From positions 2,628,196 through 2,692,195 of the forward strand of contig NZ_KE386572.1 in assembly GCF_000427665.1 (NCBI RefSeq): a stretch of 64,000 nucleotides of DNA. The letters run 5' to 3'. Below, piece by piece: positions 37,037 to 46,143 of the stretch (its first letter is position 1; the number at the start of each line of letters is the position of its first letter). The notes under the pieces are model-generated. The model saw only the letters and a list, made by a program, of their open reading frames with translations. It ran no database searches and had not been told where the DNA came from. A program made the position numbers and the translations under genes. Source of the stretch: Geminicoccus roseus DSM 18922 (GTDB taxonomy: Bacteria; Pseudomonadota; Alphaproteobacteria; Geminicoccales; Geminicoccaceae).

Positions 37037-37444
37037 ATGATGGGGGACGTGACCCATGCCCTGCCTCATCGCCTGCGCCTCCTGACCGCACGGATCCTCT
37101 GTGCGCTGCTGCTCGGCCAGGTGCTGATCCCGGCGGGCCTGGCGCCGCCTCGCCCGGCCCTTGCCGGCGCCGACGGCAATCTGCTTCCCTCCGTGTTCTG
37201 CTCCGTGGCGCGAGCCGCCAGGGAAGGGCAGCCGGCCCCGGAAGGAGGCGACCATCATCACTGCGTGCTGTGCCGCCTGCCGGCCCTGGCCGCGCTGGGC
37301 GCCGGCATCGTCCCGGCGCCGGACCTGCCGCCTCCCTCTTCCTGGACACGCCTCCGGCACCAGGCACCTGCCGGACGGGCCGGTGCGGTCGACCCGGTCC
37401 ATGGCTTCCAGGCGCGCGCGCCCCCGCCGTTCCCGGCCGCGTGA
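37037..37444 (+). CDS. DUF2946-like protein, copper-associated
   Basis: A 135-residue protein with an N-terminal hydrophobic segment (ARILCALLLGQVLIPAGLA) that acts as signal or membrane anchor, followed by a HHHCVLC metal-binding-looking motif near residue 73 and a proline-rich tail. The HCxxC-type motif and the position directly ahead of PCuAC and Sco genes fit DUF2946, a small family linked to copper genes. The fit is by motif and context, so moderately sure. Confidence 0.65.
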   Translation: MMGDVTHALPHRLRLLTARILCALLLGQVLIPAGLAPPRPALAGADGNLLPSVFCSVARAAREGQPAPEGGDHHHCVLCRLPALAALGAGIVPAPDLPPPSSWTRLRHQAPAGRAGAVDPVHGFQARAPPPFPAA

Positions 37445-37467
37445 ACCGAGGACGACGAGGAAGAACG

Positions 37468-37995
37468 ATGACGAAGTCTTGGATGCGGGCCGCGCTCTGC
37501 GGCGGCCTGCTTGGCATCTTTGCAGGAACGGCACTGGCGTCGGACTACCGGCTGGGCGATCTGGAGATCGGGCAGCCTTGGACGCGGGCGACGGTGGCGG
37601 GGCAGCCGGCGGCCGGCGCCTATTTCTCGATCCACAATGCCGGCTCCGATCCGGACCGGCTGGTATCGGTCGAGAGCCCGGTCGCCCGGGCGGCGGAACT
37701 CCACGACATGAAGGTGGAGAACGGCGTGATGAAGATGCGGCCGCTGGCGGACGGAGTGGCGGTGCCGGCCGGGGCGACGGTGGAACTGGCGCCGGGCGGC
37801 ATGCACGTGATGCTGCTGGGCCCCGAGGGAGCGCTGAAGCCGGGGCAGCAGGTGCCGCTGCGCCTGACCTTCGAGAAGGCCGGCACGGTCGAGGTCGAGC
37901 TCACGGTCGAGAAGCCCGGCGCCAAGGCGGCCAGCCCGGCGCAGGGCCATGACGCCGGTCACGGCAAAGCGATGAACCACGGAACGGGAGGTTGA
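37468..37995 (+). CDS. Periplasmic copper chaperone PCu(A)C
   Basis: A 175-residue protein with a signal peptide (LCGGLLGIFAGTALAS). The copper site follows the family plan: His79, ten residues, Met90, then HVM (His113, Met115). The C terminus is histidine-rich (GHDAGHGKAMNHG), which may add metal binding. PCuAC delivers Cu(I) to the CuA/CuB centres of cytochrome oxidase together with Sco. It overlaps no neighbour but is three bases from the Sco start. Confidence 0.93.
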   Translation: MTKSWMRAALCGGLLGIFAGTALASDYRLGDLEIGQPWTRATVAGQPAAGAYFSIHNAGSDPDRLVSVESPVARAAELHDMKVENGVMKMRPLADGVAVPAGATVELAPGGMHVMLLGPEGALKPGQQVPLRLTFEKAGTVEVELTVEKPGAKAASPAQGHDAGHGKAMNHGTGG

Positions 37996-37997
37996 CC

Positions 37998-38621
37998 ATG
38001 CGCGCTGCGATCCTGCGCTCGGCGGCGGTGGTGGTCCTGGCGGCTGGTACTGCCGGACTGGTCGGCTGGCAGGCCGGCTGGTTCGAGGCGGCGCGGACGC
38101 CGGCGCCGCAGATCCCGGGCGTCATCCGGGAGGCGCCCGTCGGCGGGCCGTTCACCCTGACCAGCCATGACGGCCGCACCGTCACGGAGAAGGACCTGCA
38201 GGGTAAGCTGACGCTGATGTTCTTCGGCTACCGCTTTTGCCCGGACTTCTGCCCGAACGAGCTGCAGAAATACACGGAGGTCCTGGAGCAGCTTGGCCCC
38301 CAGGCGGACAAGGTCCAGGCCTGGTTCGTTTCGATCGATCCGGAGCGGGACCGGCCCGAGGACCTGGCGGAATATGTCGACCTGTTCGATCCCCGGATCG
38401 TCGGCCTGTCCGGCAGCAAGGAGCAGGTTTCCGGGATCTCAAAAGCCTGGAGGGTCTACTATGCCCGGGCCGAGCAGGACGAGAGCACCGACTACCTGAT
38501 GGACCACAGCACCTACAGCTACCTGATGGGTCCGGACGGCACCAACCTCGCCGTGTTCAACTACGAGGTGGCGCCGGAAACCATGGTGAAGGTGATCGAG
38601 GACGAGCTGCCGGCCGGCTGA
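37998..38621 (+). CDS. SCO1/SenC family copper/thiol protein
   Basis: A 207-residue membrane-anchored thioredoxin-fold protein. An N-terminal helix (AAVVVLAAGTAGLVGW) anchors it; the copper/thiol motif is CPDFC (Cys81, Cys85) and the third ligand is His170 (MDHSTYSYL). FVSIDPERDRP is typical. It works with PCuAC in oxidase copper loading. An in-frame TTG two codons upstream exists, but the ATG at 37998 has GGGAGG six bases before it. Confidence 0.94.
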   Translation: MRAAILRSAAVVVLAAGTAGLVGWQAGWFEAARTPAPQIPGVIREAPVGGPFTLTSHDGRTVTEKDLQGKLTLMFFGYRFCPDFCPNELQKYTEVLEQLGPQADKVQAWFVSIDPERDRPEDLAEYVDLFDPRIVGLSGSKEQVSGISKAWRVYYARAEQDESTDYLMDHSTYSYLMGPDGTNLAVFNYEVAPETMVKVIEDELPAG

Positions 38622-38631
38622 TGCCGCCCCG

Positions 38632-39702
38632 TCATGCCGCGGCGCCGGCCGTCGCGGCCGCAAGCGTCGGATCCGCCAGGATCCGGTAGCTGCGGTCGGA
38701 GGGCGACCAGCGCCGGCCCGGCACCATGTCGGCCGGATGCCCCGCCAGCACCGTCCGGGCATCGCGCACCACTTCCGGGCGCGCGCGCCAGTACTGGTGG
38801 TCACCGTCGCCAAGGCCGGTCCAGGCGACCTCGCTGCAGTCGATGCAGACGATCCGGTCGCCCAGCCGGCCGCGGTCGCGCGGCCCGGCGCTGCCCAGCC
38901 GGTCGGGGTTGCCCTTGGTGAGGTCGGAGATCACCAGGGCGCGGTCGCTCTTGGCATAGTAGACATGGATGGCGCCGGCGAGCCGGTCGAGCGGCGCCAG
39001 CTTGTGGTCGACGTTCAGCGCATCGTCGTCCTCGTCCGCCGCCATCAGGAACACGTTGGCGAAGATCCGGGGCAGGCGGTCGCAGTCCAGGATCGTGCGC
39101 AGGCCCTGGACGGCATGGCGGAGCGCCCAGTTGCCCATGCTGTGCGCGACCAGATGGACGCGCTGGCCGCAATCGTTGCGCCCGCTGCGGACCTTGGCGA
39201 GGAACTCCAGCATCGCCGCGATCGCCCGCGCCATCGCCAGTCCGGACGAGGCGGCGTCCGCGCGGTCCATCCCGTAGCGCCAGCGTGGCCGGGTGGCGCC
39301 ATCGGACGGCCAGGAAAACACGAACACCGGCATCGGCCGGTCGCCGCCCCAGCGATGCGCCAGTTCCGCCGCGCGGGCGAGCGACATCGTGAAGTCGGTG
39401 GCGAACCCGTGCAGGAGGATCAGCAGGTCGCTGCCCTCGGCCTGCATCCGCGCCTTGAGCCTGGCGAACACCTGCTCGCTGCCGAACAAAGGGGGAAGGA
39501 CGTCGTCCTCGGCGACCAGGCGCTCGGGCGCCAGGCGGACGAGGCCAGGCTGGTACTGCCCGCCCACCAGCGCCACCTCCGCGCAGCCGACCCGGAACAC
39601 GTGAGGTCCCGCTGCATTGAAGCGCGCACCGAACGTCGTGGCACCGCCGGGCAACTCGGCAAGGTCGCGGTTGGTGGCGAAGCAAACGTCGATCGTCGTC
39701 AT
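38632..39702 (-). CDS. DUF900 alpha/beta hydrolase
   Basis: A 356-residue protein starting TTIDVCFATNRD, typical of the DUF900 hydrolase group. Oxyanion strand LLILLHGFATDF, then FSWPSDG, and nucleophile elbow VAHSMGN. No signal peptide or membrane helix. Substrate unknown. It is convergent with the Sco gene, ten bases apart. Confidence 0.8.
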   Translation of the reverse strand: MTTIDVCFATNRDLAELPGGATTFGARFNAAGPHVFRVGCAEVALVGGQYQPGLVRLAPERLVAEDDVLPPLFGSEQVFARLKARMQAEGSDLLILLHGFATDFTMSLARAAELAHRWGGDRPMPVFVFSWPSDGATRPRWRYGMDRADAASSGLAMARAIAAMLEFLAKVRSGRNDCGQRVHLVAHSMGNWALRHAVQGLRTILDCDRLPRIFANVFLMAADEDDDALNVDHKLAPLDRLAGAIHVYYAKSDRALVISDLTKGNPDRLGSAGPRDRGRLGDRIVCIDCSEVAWTGLGDGDHQYWRARPEVVRDARTVLAGHPADMVPGRRWSPSDRSYRILADPTLAAATAGAAA

Positions 39703-39797
39703 GACGCCTCCGGAGCAGGTCCGGAGTTCCTAGCATGAACCGGAAGAAATAGGAATATTATCTGTGAATGGTGGGCCCCTGGTCCTCGCCTGCCGTT

Positions 39798-40622
39798 TCA
39801 GCTACCGTGGTGCGTCGGGACCTTCTGGTGGCTCGTATTGACGCGGCGCCGCAAGGAGGCATGCCAGGCCGGAGGGAGCACCCGGGACAGCAGGCGCTGG
39901 GTGCCGGCCTTGGCGACCCGTCCAGCAAAGAGCGGCCAGGCGATGCGGCCGGGCAGGCCATGGCGCATCGAGATGTCCCGCAACTCGGCGGCGGCCTGGA
40001 TCCAGCGCCGGTCGGAGGCACCTCCGAGCCGGTAATGGCCCACCAGGCAAGGGTCGTGGACGAAGCGGGCGCCGGCGCGGTGCGCCCGCAGGCACCAGTC
40101 GTAGTCCATCGCGATGCGCAAGGTGGGATCGAACCCCCCGATCTCGTCGAACAGGCCGCGCCGCACCAACAGGGTCGGGTGGTTGATCGCGGGAAAGCCG
40201 CGGTCGATCCGGCCGGCATAGGCCGCGTCGCCCTGGAGCCGATGGGCAGGGCGGCCCGCCAAATCCTCGCAGACAAGATCGCCGAACACCCCGTCCGCCC
40301 CCGTCCGCTCCAGCGTGGCGGCTGCCCGGGCGACCTGGCCTGGCCCCAGCCGGTCGTCGGCGTTCACGAACATGACGTAGGCGCCGCTCGCCCGGGCAAT
40401 GCCCTTGTTGAAGGCATCGGCGATGCCCTGGTCCGGCTCGCTCACCACCACCGCCAGCCGCGGCCGCCAGCGCTCCAGGATCTCCAGGGTGCCGTCGCTG
40501 GAGGCCCCGTCGATCAGGATGTGCTCGATAGCGCGACCGCGCTGTCCGGCTACCGATTCAAGGCTCGCCTCCAGGGTGGAAGCCGCGTTGCGGCAGACGG
40601 TGACGATCGAGACCAGCGGCAA
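39798..40622 (-). CDS. Family 2 glycosyltransferase
   Basis: A 274-residue GT-A fold enzyme: SIVTVCRNA at the start, DGASSDGT for the nucleotide-sugar loop, FVNADDRL as the DxD-like metal site and HPTLLVRRGLFDEIGGFDPTLRIAMDYDW (shortened) for the acceptor part. It probably acts on a surface glycan, but no other glycan genes are near. The start is a TTG ten bases after the small membrane-protein gene. Confidence 0.88.
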   Translation of the reverse strand: MPLVSIVTVCRNAASTLEASLESVAGQRGRAIEHILIDGASSDGTLEILERWRPRLAVVVSEPDQGIADAFNKGIARASGAYVMFVNADDRLGPGQVARAAATLERTGADGVFGDLVCEDLAGRPAHRLQGDAAYAGRIDRGFPAINHPTLLVRRGLFDEIGGFDPTLRIAMDYDWCLRAHRAGARFVHDPCLVGHYRLGGASDRRWIQAAAELRDISMRHGLPGRIAWPLFAGRVAKAGTQRLLSRVLPPAWHASLRRRVNTSHQKVPTHHGS

Positions 40623-40632
40623 TCCGGAACAC

Positions 40633-40884
40633 TCACAATTCGGACGGTTTTCGGGCCAGCTTGGTGAGGACCATCCAGGGTAGCGCGATCGAGACGATCA
40701 TGACGCCTGCCAGGATCAGCATCTCCTGCCGGCCCAGCGGCACTCCGTTTTGCCGGAGGTTGAGATACATCAGGTAGCAGGCGATGATACCGGAGATTCC
40801 GAACACACAGGTCAGTACGGTCCGTAATCGCCGATAGAAGAGGTAGCGCCGGTAGGCGCTGCGATAGCGGACTGCCACGAACAT
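40633..40884 (-). CDS. Small two-helix membrane protein
   Basis: An 83-residue unknown protein with an arginine/tyrosine-rich start (RYRSAYRRYLFYRRLR) and two hydrophobic helices, VLTCVFGISGIIACYLMYL and MLILAGVMIVSIALPWMVL. AGAGGGG directly before the ATG is a good ribosome-binding site. It is immediately upstream of the glycosyltransferase gene and probably in one transcript with it. Confidence 0.65.
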   Translation of the reverse strand: MFVAVRYRSAYRRYLFYRRLRTVLTCVFGISGIIACYLMYLNLRQNGVPLGRQEMLILAGVMIVSIALPWMVLTKLARKPSEL

Positions 40885-41016
40885 CCCCTCTGCATGCGTG
40901 AACAGGCCGCAAATCTACGGTTTATTGTGCAACGCAGCAAGGACGACATGGCAGATCCGGTTAGTTTCCGGTAATGTTGATGCTCCGTGATCTGAGCGAC
41001 GCAGCAGCCCTGCCGC

Positions 41017-41436
41017 TTACCAGGTTCCGATGTTCTCCGCGGACTTCCATGGTTCCGCCGGCTCCAGGGCACCGCCCTTCTGCAGGATCTCGATCGAGAT
41101 CCCGTCCGGCGACTTCACGAACGCCATGCGTCCGTCACGCGGCGGGCGGTTGATGGTCACGCCGTTGTCCTGCAGGTGCTTGCAGAAGGCGTAGATGTCG
41201 TCGACCTCGTAGGCGAGATGGCCGAAGTTCCGGCCGCCGGTATAGGTCTCCGGGTCCCAGTTGTAGGTCAGCTCGATCGGCGCGTCGGGATTGTCCGGAG
41301 CCGCCAGGAACACCAGCGTGTAGCGGCCCTTCTCGCTCTCGCTGCGCCGGGTCTCCTTGAGGCCGAGCAGGTCACGGTAGAAGTGCAGCGACTGCTCGAG
41401 ATCGGTCACCCGGACCATCGTGTGCAGGTAGCGCAA
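41017..41436 (-). CDS. gloA: Lactoylglutathione lyase-like VOC protein
   Basis: A 139-residue glyoxalase I-type protein, two beta-alpha-beta-beta-beta modules. Expected metal ligands are seen: His near LHTMVRV, Glu in IELTYNW, His in GHLAYEV and Glu in ISIEIL. The YNW and RNFGHLA pieces favour glyoxalase I over methylmalonyl-CoA epimerase, although it is divergent from the methylmalonyl-CoA mutase genes. A TTG at 41436 seven bases after GGAGG is the start; the upstream ATG extension is not supported. Confidence 0.85.
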   Translation of the reverse strand: MRYLHTMVRVTDLEQSLHFYRDLLGLKETRRSESEKGRYTLVFLAAPDNPDAPIELTYNWDPETYTGGRNFGHLAYEVDDIYAFCKHLQDNGVTINRPPRDGRMAFVKSPDGISIEILQKGGALEPAEPWKSAENIGTW

Positions 41437-41601
41437 GCCGGTTCCTCCGAATGCTTGGGTGGCGATGATGTAGGGCGGGGCGATCGAGCGCGCCAGGAGC
41501 ATGTCGGCCGTGGTGGTCCTCGACCCTGGTCCGACGTATCGTTGCGGGCAGGGGGACGGCCCAGCCGGTTCCCCTGCCCGACGTCGCCGGAGATCATCCC
41601 C

Positions 41602-43314
41602 GTGGCCCCGCTGCCGAGCCTAGCTGAAGAGTTTCCTGCGCCCGACCTCGGCACGTGGCGGGCGCTGGTCGAGAAGGGCCTGAAAGGTGCCGATTTCGAC
41701 CAGCGGCTGCTGGCGCGCACCGAGGATGGCATTCCGCTTCCCCCGCTGTTCACGCGCCATGACGAACTGCCGGAGCCGGGCCTGCCCGGAACGGCGCCCT
41801 GGGTGCGCGGGTCCGCCGCGGCAAGGACCGGCTGGGACATCCGTGCCCTTTGCCGCCTGCCCGACCCGCTTGCGGCCAACCGGGCGATCCTGGCGGACCT
41901 GGCCGGCGGCGCCAGCTCGATCCTGCTGGATGCGGCGGACCTCGATCCGGCCGACCTGCGGCTGGTGCTGGACGGGGTGATGCTGGACCTGGCGCCGGTC
42001 TACCTGCGCCGGAGCATCGAAGACTTGCAGCGGCGGGACCTGCTGCCTGCGGGCGTCATCGTCGTCCATGATCCGGTGGAGTGCTGGGCTGCGGGCCTGG
42101 TGGACGCTCCCGGCCGCATGCTGGACGCGATCTCGGGCGAGGGATTCGCGCGCATGCCCGACCTCCGCCTGGCGGTGGGCGGTGCGGTGTTCGACGATGC
42201 CGGCGCCAGCGATGCCGAGGAGATCGGGCTCACGGCCGCCGCGGTGATCGGGCATGCCCGTCGCCTGGACGAGATGGGAGTGGCGCCGGAGCTGGCGCTC
42301 GGCCGGATGATCCTGGGCGTCACCACCAGCGCCGATTTCTTCGCGGGCATCGCCAAGCTGCGGGCACTGCGCCGCCTGTGGGGGCGGTTGACCGAGGTGC
42401 TGGGCATCGACCTGCCCCCGGTTGTGCATGCCACCACCTCAGCGCGGATGCTGGCCCGCTACGACGCCTCGACCAACCTGCTGCGCAACACGATCGCGGC
42501 GGCAGCCGCCGGCATGGGCGGGGCGGACGCCGTGACGGTCCTGCCGCACGACCATGCCATCGGCCTGCCCAAGCCGTTCGCGGCCAGGATGGCCCGCAAC
42601 ATCCAGAATGTCCTCCAGGAGGAGAGCCGCCTGGGCCTGGTGGCCGATCCTGCCGGCGGGAGCTGGTATGTCGAGCAACTGACCGACGGGTTGGCCAAGG
42701 CAGCCTGGGCGATCGTGAACAAAGTCGAGGCCGCCGGCGGCCTCGACGCCGCCTGCCGGGATGGTCTGGTGGAGGCGTTGCTGGCGGAGCGGCGGGAGGC
42801 GCGTCGCCAGCGGATCGCGACCCGCGAGCGAACCATCGTCGGGATCAGCCGGTTCTCGGATGCGGCGGAGCGGACTGCCCCTTCGCGTCCTGCCGAGCCG
42901 GAGCGCCGACTGCCGCGGGTTCGCGACGCGGCGCCGTTCGAGGACCTGCGCGAGCGCGTGCTGGCGGCGGAGACACCCCCGGTCCGGATCGTGACCCTGG
43001 GCCCGGCCACGCGCCATGCCGCCCGCCTGGGCTTCGGCCTCGACCTGTTCGCGGCGGCCGGGCTGCGCACCGTCGTCACCGACGACGCCGGCTCCGGCTC
43101 GGCCCGGCTCTCGGTGCTGGCGGGTGCCGACGAGGACTATGCAGAGCAGGGCCCCGACCTGGCGCGCCGGCTGGCGGCGTCGGGCGAGGTCCACCTGCTC
43201 GGCCGCCCGAAGGCGCTGGAGGAAACGCTGCGGGCGGCCGGGGTGACGCGCTTCGTGGCCCAGGGAGAGGACATGGTCGCCTATCTCGGCGAGGTGGTGG
43301 AGCGGCTGGCATGA
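41602..43314 (+). CDS. mutA: Methylmalonyl-CoA mutase small (beta) subunit
   Basis: A 570-residue subunit homologous to the catalytic one but inactive. It has the TIM-barrel part ([34 protein letters not shown]) and a degenerate cobalamin-binding C terminus lacking the DxHxxG motif. It is shorter than many MutA proteins (about 620 residues), mostly in linkers. A GTG at 41602 with GGAG upstream is the start. Its stop overlaps the large-subunit ATG by four bases (ATGA), indicating coupled translation into an alpha-beta dimer. Confidence 0.9.
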   Translation: MAPLPSLAEEFPAPDLGTWRALVEKGLKGADFDQRLLARTEDGIPLPPLFTRHDELPEPGLPGTAPWVRGSAAARTGWDIRALCRLPDPLAANRAILADLAGGASSILLDAADLDPADLRLVLDGVMLDLAPVYLRRSIEDLQRRDLLPAGVIVVHDPVECWAAGLVDAPGRMLDAISGEGFARMPDLRLAVGGAVFDDAGASDAEEIGLTAAAVIGHARRLDEMGVAPELALGRMILGVTTSADFFAGIAKLRALRRLWGRLTEVLGIDLPPVVHATTSARMLARYDASTNLLRNTIAAAAAGMGGADAVTVLPHDHAIGLPKPFAARMARNIQNVLQEESRLGLVADPAGGSWYVEQLTDGLAKAAWAIVNKVEAAGGLDAACRDGLVEALLAERREARRQRIATRERTIVGISRFSDAAERTAPSRPAEPERRLPRVRDAAPFEDLRERVLAAETPPVRIVTLGPATRHAARLGFGLDLFAAAGLRTVVTDDAGSGSARLSVLAGADEDYAEQGPDLARRLAASGEVHLLGRPKALEETLRAAGVTRFVAQGEDMVAYLGEVVERLA

Positions 43315-45467
43315 GCAGGATCCCGAACTTCAGCGACGTGGAATTGGGGTCGCTGGCACCGGCCACGGTTCGTCCGGGCCAGGTGCGGGCCACCCATGAC
43401 ACGCCCGAGACGATCCCGCTCTCGGCGGTCTACACCTCCGCCGACCGGGCCGGCCTGGAGATGCTGGACAGCCTGCCCGGCATCCCGCCGTTCCTGCGCG
43501 GCCCCTACCCGACCATGTATGTCCAGTCGCCCTGGACCATCCGGCAATATGCCGGGTTCTCGACCGCAGAGGCCAGCAACGCCTTCTATCGGCGCAATCT
43601 TGCTGCCGGGCAGAAGGGCCTGTCGATCGCCTTCGACCTCGCCACCCATCGCGGCTACGACAGCGACCATCCGCGCGTGGCCGGCGATGTCGGCATGGCC
43701 GGGGTGGCGATCGATTCGATCCTGGACATGCGCCAGCTGTTCGACGGCATCCCGCTCGACCAGATGAGCGTGTCGATGACCATGAACGGCGCGGTTCTGC
43801 CGGTGCTGGCGCTCTATGTGGTGGCAGCCGAGGAGCAGGGCGTGCCGGCGGCGAAGCTGACCGGTACGATCCAGAACGACATCCTCAAGGAGTTCATGGT
43901 CCGCAACACCTATATCTTTCCGCCCAAGAACAGCATGCGGATCATCTCGGACATCTTCGCCTACACGGCAGAGCACATGCCGAGGTTCAACTCGATCAGC
44001 ATTTCCGGCTACCACATGCAGGAAGCCGGAGCGACCGCCGACCTGGAACTCGGCTACACCCTGGCGGACGGTGTCGAATATGTGCGCGCCGGCATCGCTG
44101 CCGGGCTGCCGGTGGACGCGTTCGCGCCGCGCCTGTCGTTCTTCTGGGCGATCGGCATGAACTTCTACATGGAGGTCGCCAAGCTGCGCGCCGGCCGGCT
44201 GCTCTGGGCCAGGTTGATGAAGCAGTTCCGGCCAGAGGACCAGCGCTCGCTGAGCCTGCGCACCCACTGCCAGACCAGCGGCTGGTCGCTGACTGCCCAG
44301 GACGTGTTCAACAACGTCACCCGCACCATGATCGAGGCGATGGCCGCCACCCAAGGACATACCCAGTCCCTGCACACCAACTCGCTGGACGAGGCGCTGG
44401 CGCTGCCGACGGACTTCTCGGCCCGGATCGCGCGAAACACCCAGATCCTCCTGCAGCAGGAAAGCGGCACGACCCGCCCGGCCGATCCCTGGGGCGGTTC
44501 CTACTTCATCGAGAGGCTCACCCAGGATCTGGCCGAGCGGGCCTGGGCGCATATCGAGGAGGTCGAGGCGTCGGGCGGCATGGCCCGGGCGATCGAGCGC
44601 GGCATCCCCAAGCTGCGGATCGAGGAGGCGGCCGCCCGCACCCAGGCGCGCATCGATTCCGGCCAGCAGACCGTGGTCGGGGTCAACAAGTACCTGGTGG
44701 ACGAGGACGAGAAGATCGAGGTCCTCAAGGTCGACAACAGCGCGGTGCGCGCGGCGCAGCTGGAAAAGCTGGCGCGGCTGAAGGCGGAGCGGAACGGCAA
44801 TGCGGTCGAGGCGGCGCTCGATTCCCTGTCGAGGATGGCGGAGAGCGGCACCGGCAACCTTCTGGCCGGCTCCATCGACGCGGCCAGGGCAGGGGCCACG
44901 GTCGGCGAGATGACGTTGGCGCTGGAGCGGGTCTGGGGCCGCCACGTAGCCGAGATCCGCTCGATCACCGGGGTGTACGGGAAGGAAACCATGTCGGTGC
45001 CCAAGGTCGCCAAGGTCCGCCAAATGGTCGAGGCGTTCGCCGAGCAGGACGGGAGGCGCCCGCGCATCCTGATCTGCAAGATGGGCCAGGACGGCCATGA
45101 CCGCGGCCAGAAAGTGATCGCGTCGAGCTTTGCGGACCTGGGCTTCGACGTGGATATCGGCCCCTTGTTCCAGATGCCGTCGGAGGCTGCCCAGCAGGCG
45201 GTCGACAACGACGTCCATGTGGTGGGGGTGTCCAGCCTCGCCGCCGGCCACCTGACCCTGGTGCCAGAACTCAAGGCCGAACTGTCGGCGCGAGGCCGGG
45301 ACGACATCCTGATCGTGGTGGGCGGGGTGATCCCGCCCCAGGACTACGACGCCCTCCATGCCGCCGGAGCCGCCGCGATCTTCCCGCCAGGCACGGTGAT
45401 CGCCGACGCGGCGGAAAAGCTGGTGGCCCGGCTGAACGAGATGCAGGGCTACGACGTGGCGGTCTGA
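43311..45467 (+). CDS. scpA: Methylmalonyl-CoA mutase large (alpha) subunit
   Basis: A 718-residue adenosylcobalamin enzyme that interconverts methylmalonyl-CoA and succinyl-CoA, used in propionate and odd-chain degradation. The barrel has the substrate tyrosine region [19 protein letters not shown] (shortened) and [11 protein letters not shown]; the C-terminal B12 domain has [11 protein letters not shown] with the axial histidine, SSLAAGH and [10 protein letters not shown]. Length equals known enzymes. No meaB chaperone is in view. Its 3' end overlaps the convergent DUF2239 gene by 19 bases. Confidence 0.96.
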   Translation: MSRIPNFSDVELGSLAPATVRPGQVRATHDTPETIPLSAVYTSADRAGLEMLDSLPGIPPFLRGPYPTMYVQSPWTIRQYAGFSTAEASNAFYRRNLAAGQKGLSIAFDLATHRGYDSDHPRVAGDVGMAGVAIDSILDMRQLFDGIPLDQMSVSMTMNGAVLPVLALYVVAAEEQGVPAAKLTGTIQNDILKEFMVRNTYIFPPKNSMRIISDIFAYTAEHMPRFNSISISGYHMQEAGATADLELGYTLADGVEYVRAGIAAGLPVDAFAPRLSFFWAIGMNFYMEVAKLRAGRLLWARLMKQFRPEDQRSLSLRTHCQTSGWSLTAQDVFNNVTRTMIEAMAATQGHTQSLHTNSLDEALALPTDFSARIARNTQILLQQESGTTRPADPWGGSYFIERLTQDLAERAWAHIEEVEASGGMARAIERGIPKLRIEEAAARTQARIDSGQQTVVGVNKYLVDEDEKIEVLKVDNSAVRAAQLEKLARLKAERNGNAVEAALDSLSRMAESGTGNLLAGSIDAARAGATVGEMTLALERVWGRHVAEIRSITGVYGKETMSVPKVAKVRQMVEAFAEQDGRRPRILICKMGQDGHDRGQKVIASSFADLGFDVDIGPLFQMPSEAAQQAVDNDVHVVGVSSLAAGHLTLVPELKAELSARGRDDILIVVGGVIPPQDYDALHAAGAAAIFPPGTVIADAAEKLVARLNEMQGYDVAV

Positions 45468-46051
45468 TCAGCCCCGGCCGGATCGGCGAAGGCCGCTTCG
45501 GCTAGATGCAGGGCATGGCCGCGGATGTCCGCTGGCCAGTGGGCAATGGCGTCGGTGAACTTCGCACGGTTGCCGGCATAGAGGCCGCGGGCGGCTTCCT
45601 CGTAGCCCGGCCGGTCCCCGGCGATGGCCACCATGAAGCGGTCGGTCGCTTCCTTGGCCTGCCGGGCCCGATCCGCCGGCGCATGGCTGGCCCTGGCCTG
45701 GTCGACCAGCTTGCGCAGCGCCACCGAGGCGCCGCCCGGCTGGCTGCCGAGCCACTCCCAGTGCCGCGGCAGCAGGGTCACCTCCCGCGCGACCACGCCC
45801 AGCCTCGGCCGGCCCGGACCGCGCAGGTTGGCCTGAGCTGCCGCTGCCTCGTTTCTTGAGCGAGGCAACGGCAGCCCGCTGCGCAGGTCGATGTCGACGG
45901 TGCGCCCGGTCCGGTCGTCGAAAACCAGCACCTCGGCGGCGCCAGTGTCGTGCAATACTGCCACCGCGGCTTCCAGCACCGCCTCCGGAGATCCGGACAG
46001 GAGGCGTCGGGTGCCGGTGAAGGCGGTGTACTGCTCGGGCGAACTGCTCAT
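45449..46051 (-). CDS. DUF2239 family protein
   Basis: A 200-residue soluble protein. It shows the pattern of DUF2239: [13 protein letters not shown] at the start, [38 protein letters not shown] and [15 protein letters not shown], then a helical end with [10 protein letters not shown]. The role of the family is unknown. GAGGGAG lies seven bases before the ATG. Its promoter region carries a highly ordered double palindrome (46083-46128). Confidence 0.8.
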   Translation of the reverse strand: MSSSPEQYTAFTGTRRLLSGSPEAVLEAAVAVLHDTGAAEVLVFDDRTGRTVDIDLRSGLPLPRSRNEAAAAQANLRGPGRPRLGVVAREVTLLPRHWEWLGSQPGGASVALRKLVDQARASHAPADRARQAKEATDRFMVAIAGDRPGYEEAARGLYAGNRAKFTDAIAHWPADIRGHALHLAEAAFADPAGADQTATS

Positions 46052-46080
46052 GTCGGCACTCCCTCAGCCAGGTGTGCCGC

Positions 46081-46128
46081 TTTATACCCGGATATAATTC
46101 GGGCGCACAATATACCCGGGTATAATTC
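46081..46128 (-). promoter_or_regulatory. Promoter with two copies of a TATACCCGGGTATA operator
   Basis: Copy 1 TATACCCGGATATAATTC (46083-46100) and copy 2 TATACCCGGGTATAATTC (46111-46128) differ by one base and start 28 bases apart. The core of copy 2, TATACCCGGGTATA, is a perfect 14-base palindrome. On the minus strand TTGTGC (46105-46110) and TATAAA (46081-46086) are 18 bases apart, so copy 1 fills the spacer and copy 2 lies just upstream of the -35 box. This is the layout of tight regulation of the DUF2239 gene, but the regulator is not encoded nearby. Confidence 0.65.
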
Positions 46129-46143
46129 ATCTTGAGTGCGTGC

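Noticed and set aside
41176-41601. N-terminal extension of the mutase small subunit
   Set aside because: The open frame upstream is opposite the glyoxalase gene and has no family similarity; a GTG at 41602 with GGAG upstream gives the expected start.
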